Source: Pollutiaquabacter aromativorans (GTDB lineage Bacteria; Bacteroidota; Bacteroidia; AKYH767-A; 2013-40CM-41-45). Taken from it: a DNA stretch of 64,000 nucleotides. A program made the position numbers and the translations under genes. A model generated the notes under the pieces. That model searched no databases, had not been told where the DNA came from, and was given only the letters and a program-made list of their open reading frames with translations. Below are positions 59,573 through 64,000 of this stretch, piece by piece. The stretch lies in assembly GCA_049177215.1 (NCBI GenBank), contig CP185379.1, positions 558,001 through 622,000 of the forward strand, in the 5' to 3' direction. Numbering within the stretch: position 1 is the stretch's first letter; every line of letters starts with the position of its first letter.

Positions 59573-62464
59573 ATGAAAAAACTGTCTTTATTGGCACTCG
59601 CTGCGTTCATGCAGTTGACGGCTGCCACCCCATCGCTGGCTTCTAATCCTGCCGCCAGTTCATCAGCTAATGCTGCACATCGTGTTAACGGTGTTCCCTT
59701 TAACGGGGCGCAGGCGTGGCCCGACCGGCTGGTAGTACGCGTCCTTCCCGAGTACCGTGACCTGTGTTCGTCTACCGGAATTGCTGATCCAAAGTTTCAG
59801 GAAGCCGTCCAACACCTCCAGGCAGCATCGGTACAACGTAAATATCCCCAGCTGCGCCAGCCTTCCGTCGCGGTGAACCGTTACGGTCGCAAGCCGATCG
59901 ACATGAGCCTGGTGTACGAAGTTCGGTTCAACCCTTCCTTCACCTTATCGGAGGCGATCCAGTCGCTCCTGTCGACCGGTATCCTGGCATACGCGGAACC
60001 GCTCTATCTGCACGAACTGGATTATACGCCCAACGACCCGGATATCGCCTCCCAGTATCACATCAACAAGATCCAGGCGCCTGCTGCCTGGGATATTCAG
60101 AAAGGCGACACGAACATCAGTGTTGGCATCGTTGACAGCGGAACGGATTGGGACCATCCTGATCTGGAAGACAACATCAAGTACAATTATGCCGATCCGA
60201 TTGACGGAATCGACAACGACGCCGACGGTTACATCGACAACTTCCGTGGATGGGATGTCAGCGAGAATGATAACAACCCGATGGTCGTCAACCAGGACCA
60301 CGGTTCCCACGTTTCCGGTTGCGCTGCTGCAACGACCGATAATGGGGTGGGAGTTGCATCTCCCGCCTTCCGTTGCCGCTTTGTCGGCGTAAAATCTTCG
60401 CTCGACGGCAGCACCACTTCCATTGACAACGGTTACGATGGGATCGTGTATGCGGCTACCGTGGCCAACTGCGATATCGTGAATTGCTCCTGGGGAAGAG
60501 CGGGCGGCCCAAGTTCGTTCGAAAATGACGTGATCGACCTGGTCACCTTCGATTACGACGCGCTGGTTGTTGCGGCTGCCGGAAACAGCAGCTCCGACAT
60601 GGACCATTATCCAAGTTCCTACCCGCGCGCGTTTTCCGTAGCCTCGACGACGATCACCGATGGTAAATCCGGGTTCTCGAACTACGGTTACAATGTCGAC
60701 ATCGCCGCGCCGGGAAGTAACATCTATTCGACCGTTTACAACAACAATTATGTCTCGTACAGCGGAACCTCGATGGCTTCGCCGGTCGTGGCAGGTTGCG
60801 CGGCGCTGGTGAAGTCTCAGTTTCCTGCCATGGGCGCATTGCAGATCGCGGAGCAGTTGCGCACGACATCCGACAACATTTATACCGTGAGCGGTAACGC
60901 GGCCTACCGGGACAAACTCGGAAAAGGACGCGTCAACCTCTTCCGCGCAGTCAGCGACAGCCTTTCTCCCGGCGTGATCGTCGAGCAGATCAATACGCGT
61001 GACGGTAACGACGGTGTGTTCGTGATCGGCGATACGCTTTCCTTCGTCGCCACCTTCAAGAATATGCTGCGTCCCACCACGGCGCTTACCTGTTCGATGA
61101 CCACGGGCACCCCGACCTACATGCAGGTCATTCAATCCAACTTCAACATCGGTGCACTGGGTACGCTGGATACGATCTCCAACTTCTCCGTCCCTTTCCA
61201 GGCGATCGTAAAAGCCGGTACCCCCACGAACCAATCCGTGACCTTCCGTCTGGTGCTGACCGACGGCAGTTGGACGGACGCGTTTGCCTTCCGCGTAACG
61301 GTGAATGTCGATTACATCAATATCGGAATCAACGACGTGGCTACTACGATCACCAGCAAGGGCATGATCGGTTACAATCAGTCCGGACAGATTGAAGGAA
61401 TTGGATTCACCTATATGGGCGGGCCGACGATTCTGTATGAAATGGGATTGATGATCGGTGCAAGCGGAACCCAGGTTTCCGACAACGTACGGGGCGATGG
61501 CGGTAGCTACGATTCCGACTTCAGTTCCTACCTGACCGTCAGCGGCCAGGAGCCGGGCACGGTTTCCGACTTCGACGCGTATGGTCAGTTCGTTGACAAT
61601 GGCACGACTTCCTCGACTCCCTTACCGGTCCTGGTTTCTCACCGTGCTTATGCCTGGGCGGCTCCGGCTGCTGATCGTAAGTACATCATCGTCGACTATA
61701 CCATTCGCAACAATGGAGTCAATACGCTGAATAACCTGTATGCAGGCCTGTTCGCCGATTGGGACATTCCGCAATACGGCAACAACAAATCGGATACCGA
61801 TGCCGGTCGGAAGATGGGTTATACCTGGAGTACCGATGCCGGTGGACTATGGGCCGGTATGAAACTCCTTACCTCCGGAGGGTTCAATCATTACGCGGTC
61901 GACAACGTGACCGGCGGTAATGGCGGCTTGGATCTTTCCGATGGCTTCAGCAACACGGAGAAATATTCCGCACTCTCTTCTTCCCGCAGCCCTGCAGGAA
62001 ATACCGCGTCAACGGGTAACGACGTGATCGACGTAGTGTCGAGCGGTCCCTTTACGCTTGCCGCCGGAGATTCCATCCGGGTCGCATTCGCCCTCATCGC
62101 CGGCGAAGATCTGACCATGATCCAGGCCTCGGCGGATGCAGCGCAAGTGCGTTGGGACAATACAGTCCTGACGACGGGACTGATCGCTCTTCCGTCATCC
62201 GAAACGTTTGGTTTGTCGACGATCTATCCGAACCCGGCAGGCAGCAATGCCATGTTGCGCTTCACGCTGGACCGTTCTGGCAAAGTGGAACTTTCCATTT
62301 ACAATGCACTGGGTGAACGCGTACAATCAGTTCTTGCACAGACCCTCGGAGCGGGTTCTTACTCCACGGGTGTTGACCTGAACAAACTCGAGTCAGGAAC
62401 CTATTTCGTGCGCCTGACCTGCGACGGTCAGTCCGCGACGCGCCCGCTGCAGGTGGTACATTGA
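59573..62464 (+). CDS. Subtilisin-like (S8) T9SS-secreted protease
   Basis: 963 residues. Signal peptide MKKLSLLALAAFMQLTAATP; an inhibitor-like propeptide (about 45-165). The catalytic domain (about 170-460) has Asp in VGIVDSGTDWDH (about 188), His in DHGSHVSG (about 244), the oxyanion Asn in VVAAAGNSSS (about 336) and Ser in SGTSMASPVVAG (about 400). Two or three beta-sandwich modules follow (about 460-880). A T9SS sorting domain ends it (about 880-963: TIYPNPAGSNAMLRFT, SGTYFVRLTCDG). An extracellular or surface endopeptidase for protein use or self-processing of surface proteins. Its own terminator lies 21 bases downstream. Confidence 0.95.
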   Translation: MKKLSLLALAAFMQLTAATPSLASNPAASSSANAAHRVNGVPFNGAQAWPDRLVVRVLPEYRDLCSSTGIADPKFQEAVQHLQAASVQRKYPQLRQPSVAVNRYGRKPIDMSLVYEVRFNPSFTLSEAIQSLLSTGILAYAEPLYLHELDYTPNDPDIASQYHINKIQAPAAWDIQKGDTNISVGIVDSGTDWDHPDLEDNIKYNYADPIDGIDNDADGYIDNFRGWDVSENDNNPMVVNQDHGSHVSGCAAATTDNGVGVASPAFRCRFVGVKSSLDGSTTSIDNGYDGIVYAATVANCDIVNCSWGRAGGPSSFENDVIDLVTFDYDALVVAAAGNSSSDMDHYPSSYPRAFSVASTTITDGKSGFSNYGYNVDIAAPGSNIYSTVYNNNYVSYSGTSMASPVVAGCAALVKSQFPAMGALQIAEQLRTTSDNIYTVSGNAAYRDKLGKGRVNLFRAVSDSLSPGVIVEQINTRDGNDGVFVIGDTLSFVATFKNMLRPTTALTCSMTTGTPTYMQVIQSNFNIGALGTLDTISNFSVPFQAIVKAGTPTNQSVTFRLVLTDGSWTDAFAFRVTVNVDYINIGINDVATTITSKGMIGYNQSGQIEGIGFTYMGGPTILYEMGLMIGASGTQVSDNVRGDGGSYDSDFSSYLTVSGQEPGTVSDFDAYGQFVDNGTTSSTPLPVLVSHRAYAWAAPAADRKYIIVDYTIRNNGVNTLNNLYAGLFADWDIPQYGNNKSDTDAGRKMGYTWSTDAGGLWAGMKLLTSGGFNHYAVDNVTGGNGGLDLSDGFSNTEKYSALSSSRSPAGNTASTGNDVIDVVSSGPFTLAAGDSIRVAFALIAGEDLTMIQASADAAQVRWDNTVLTTGLIALPSSETFGLSTIYPNPAGSNAMLRFTLDRSGKVELSIYNALGERVQSVLAQTLGAGSYSTGVDLNKLESGTYFVRLTCDGQSATRPLQVVH

Positions 62465-62485
62465 CGGTAGCGAACTTTTACTTCG

Positions 62486-62511
62486 ACGGGCCGGTGGTTT
62501 CACCGGCCCGT
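62486..62511 (+). terminator. Hairpin after S8 protease gene
   Basis: ACGGGCCGGTG-GTTT-CACCGGCCCGT: perfect 11-bp stem with a 4-base loop, followed by TCGCGTTTT, a short U-run. Probably a terminator of moderate strength. Confidence 0.8.
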
Positions 62512-62517
62512 TCGCGT

Positions 62518-62546
62518 TTTGGGAAGGCCTAAAAACTTTACCTTTG
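62518..62546 (+). promoter_or_regulatory. Bacteroidota-type promoter (-33 TTTG, -7 TACCTTTG)
   Basis: TTTG at 62518-62521 and TACCTTTG at 62539-62546 are separated by 17 bases, close to consensus. The start codon is 18 bases after the -7 box. Confidence 0.65.
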
Positions 62547-62564
62547 TTCTAATTCAATCTTATT

Positions 62565-63080
62565 ATGGAATTCAAAGACATTCTTGCCGTTCCGGGAATG
62601 CCGGGACTTTACAAAGTCGTCGGTAACAACAAGAACGGTTTTATCGTGGAGTCCATCCTCGATGGTAAGCGTTCCATGGTCAATGGCCAGCAACGCATCA
62701 TGACCCTGATCGATATCGCCGTTTATACCAGCGGTGATGAGAAGCCGTTGCGTGAGATCTTCCTGAGTCTTCAGGAGAAAACCAATGGAAAATTGCCGGT
62801 CGATTTGAAGGGCGACGACAAGAAGATCCGGGATTACTTCCGGACCATTGTTCCGGACTTTGATGAAGAGCGGGTGTACAATTCGGACATCAAGAAGATG
62901 CTCAACTGGTTTCAGTTGCTGAACGGTAAGGTGGACTTCACCAAGCCTGTAGAAGCTGATGCCGCTGCCGTCAAGAAAGAAGACGACAAACCTGCGGTAC
63001 CGAAAGTGCACGAAGCACATGGTCCCAAAGCGGAGCAGCACGCCAAGACGTCCACAGCCCGAACCCGGAAAAAGGTATAA
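62565..63080 (+). CDS. DUF5606 family protein
   Basis: 171 residues. MEFKDILAVPGMPGLYKVVG and NGFIVESILDGKRSMVNGQQ fit the DUF5606 family found across Bacteroidota. The domain covers residues 1-125; the rest is Ala/Lys/Glu-rich and disordered (AAAVKKEDDKPAVPK), ending RTRKKV. Function unknown; soluble. Its stop overlaps the next ATG (TAATG), so it is translationally coupled to the M3 oligopeptidase. Confidence 0.85.
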   Translation: MEFKDILAVPGMPGLYKVVGNNKNGFIVESILDGKRSMVNGQQRIMTLIDIAVYTSGDEKPLREIFLSLQEKTNGKLPVDLKGDDKKIRDYFRTIVPDFDEERVYNSDIKKMLNWFQLLNGKVDFTKPVEADAAAVKKEDDKPAVPKVHEAHGPKAEQHAKTSTARTRKKV

Positions 63081-64000
63081 TGGAAACAGCCTCCACCTAC
63101 TTCACAGCTCCGGTAAAAGCGCCGCGCCGATTTCTGCCGGATACGCTGGAAATCGATTCCTGGGACGCCCTTTCGCCCTATTTCAAGGAGCTGGAGGAGC
63201 GACTTCTCCATTCGGCAGACGGTCTCAAGCAATGGCTGGAAGACCTGAGTGAATTGGAATCGGTTGTTCAGGAGCACGTAGGTTGGTTGTACATCCGGAT
63301 GACCTGTAACACGCAGGACGAAGCCCTGGTGAAGGCGTATACATTTTTCATCAATGAGATCAACCCGCACATCGAGCCGTTCGCGGATCGCTTGAACAGG
63401 AAATTGCTGGATTGTCCGTTCCGGAATGGTCTGGACAAACGATTTTCGATTCACCTGCGGTCGACGGAGAATGAGATCCGACTATTCCGGGAAGAGAACA
63501 TTCCCCTGAATGCCGAGCTTTCCACCCGTGAGCAGAAGTACGGTGAGATCGCCGGCGCCATGAGCGTTGAGCTCAACGGCAAGACCCTGACGCTCCAACA
63601 GGCGGCCAATTTCCTTCGGGAGCCGAATCGTGGCGTGCGTCAATCGGCCTACGAGAAGATCGTCAGCCGTCGCTTGCAGGACCGGGAGAAGCTCGATAGC
63701 CTGTTTGATGAACTCCTGAAGCTGCGCCATCAGATCGCCAACAATTCCGGTTTTTCGAATTACCGTGATTACAAGTTCGTAGCCATGGATCGGTTCGATT
63801 ACACCGCTGATGATTGTATGCGGTTCCATGATTCGGTGCGGCAGGCGATTGTTCCGGTACTGGACAAGTTAATGGAAGAACGTCAGCGCGACATGGGACT
63901 TGAGTCACTGAAGCCCTGGGATCTTGACGTTGATTCCAAAGGGCGACCGGATCTTAAACCATTTTCGGATGGAAGCGATCTGATGCGAAAGACGATTGCC
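63080..64000 (+). CDS. M3-family oligoendopeptidase, N-terminal part
   Basis: The ATG at 63080 shares its A with the previous stop (TAATG). 307 codons are seen and the frame runs off the right edge. The start METASTYFTAPVKAPRRFLP, then LSPYFKELEERLL, VGWLYIRMTCNTQDEALVKA, FSIHLRSTENEIRLFREENI, LNAELSTREQKYGEIAGAMS and RGVRQSAYEKIVSRRLQDRE are typical of the helical N-terminal half of pepF-like M3 metallopeptidases. The HExxH zinc site lies beyond the window. Cytoplasmic peptide breakdown. Coupling with the DUF5606 gene is common in related genomes as far as I recall. Confidence 0.9.
   Translation, partial: METASTYFTAPVKAPRRFLPDTLEIDSWDALSPYFKELEERLLHSADGLKQWLEDLSELESVVQEHVGWLYIRMTCNTQDEALVKAYTFFINEINPHIEPFADRLNRKLLDCPFRNGLDKRFSIHLRSTENEIRLFREENIPLNAELSTREQKYGEIAGAMSVELNGKTLTLQQAANFLREPNRGVRQSAYEKIVSRRLQDREKLDSLFDELLKLRHQIANNSGFSNYRDYKFVAMDRFDYTADDCMRFHDSVRQAIVPVLDKLMEERQRDMGLESLKPWDLDVDSKGRPDLKPFSDGSDLMRKTIA

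Noticed and set aside
58997..62464. HsdR-N protein plus S8 protease as a defence pair
   Set aside because: The protease has a T9SS sorting domain and signal peptide, so it is exported; the two genes are unlikely to act together.

Overview
The window looks like a chromosome segment of a Bacteroidota bacterium. Seven proteins end in a type IX secretion system (T9SS) C-terminal sorting domain, each with a YPNP/YPSP-like start followed by a short beta-sandwich. There are two TonB-dependent receptors with an N-terminal carboxypeptidase-like domain, DUF4199 and DUF5606 family proteins, and several promoters that fit the Bacteroidota -7 box TAnnTTTG. Most genes are fairly GC-rich. The left edge (1-1250) and much of 13.5-23 kb are clearly AT-richer and look acquired or exchanged. 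No T9SS machinery, rRNA, tRNA, phage, IS element or CRISPR array was seen.

Layout. 1-1062: two small minus-strand genes (a lipoprotein cut by the window edge, and a frameshifted membrane protein) separated by a site built like an integron attC. 1255-5330: ydfG-type dehydrogenase, CAT-type amino acid permease and an unknown polytopic membrane protein. 5719-7953: purL. 7954-8930: a dense repeat field. 8931-12274: a probable metal-uptake operon (small His/Cys protein, ZnuD-like TonB receptor, lipoprotein). 12591-13178: a lipoprotein cytochrome c. 13462-23541: an AT-rich mosaic block with a LuxR-type regulator, a 2525-residue secreted protein and a translationally coupled propeller-like secreted protein. 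23828-27214: a methyltransferase and an Asp-box repeat T9SS protein. 27276-35261: a 2661-residue repeat adhesin. 35598-40698: DUF4199 protein, Asp-box propeller protein and thioredoxin-like lipoprotein/periplasmic protein. 41336-44461: hppD and yidC. 44719-50979: two more T9SS cargo proteins. 51207-56617: pyrG, a PAP2 phosphatase, a second TonB receptor and a tiny HExxH protein. 56623-64000: EVE-domain protein, holA, AMP nucleosidase, an HsdR-N-like protein, a subtilisin-like T9SS protease, a DUF5606 protein and the start of an M3 oligopeptidase.

How it fits together. The housekeeping genes (purL, pyrG, holA, yidC, amn, hppD) are scattered singly or in pairs among large cell-surface and secreted proteins, suggesting an aerobic, surface-active environmental or commensal bacterium that exports adhesins and proteases by T9SS.

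The most unusual signal lies between genes. Almost every non-coding stretch carries short tandem arrays with a 7-bp period (a few with 8 bp) whose motif differs from place to place, such as TTTCAAC, TCGTCCC, TATTCGC, GTAACTA, GGGACGA and TAATTAC. At least eight genes have such an array touching or within a few bases of their stop codon, and these genes mostly lack a hairpin terminator. The genes that do have strong hairpins mostly lack an array. One array of six perfect heptamers directly abuts a start codon. These arrays, the attC-like cassette and the mosaic surface-protein block are the best leads in the window.
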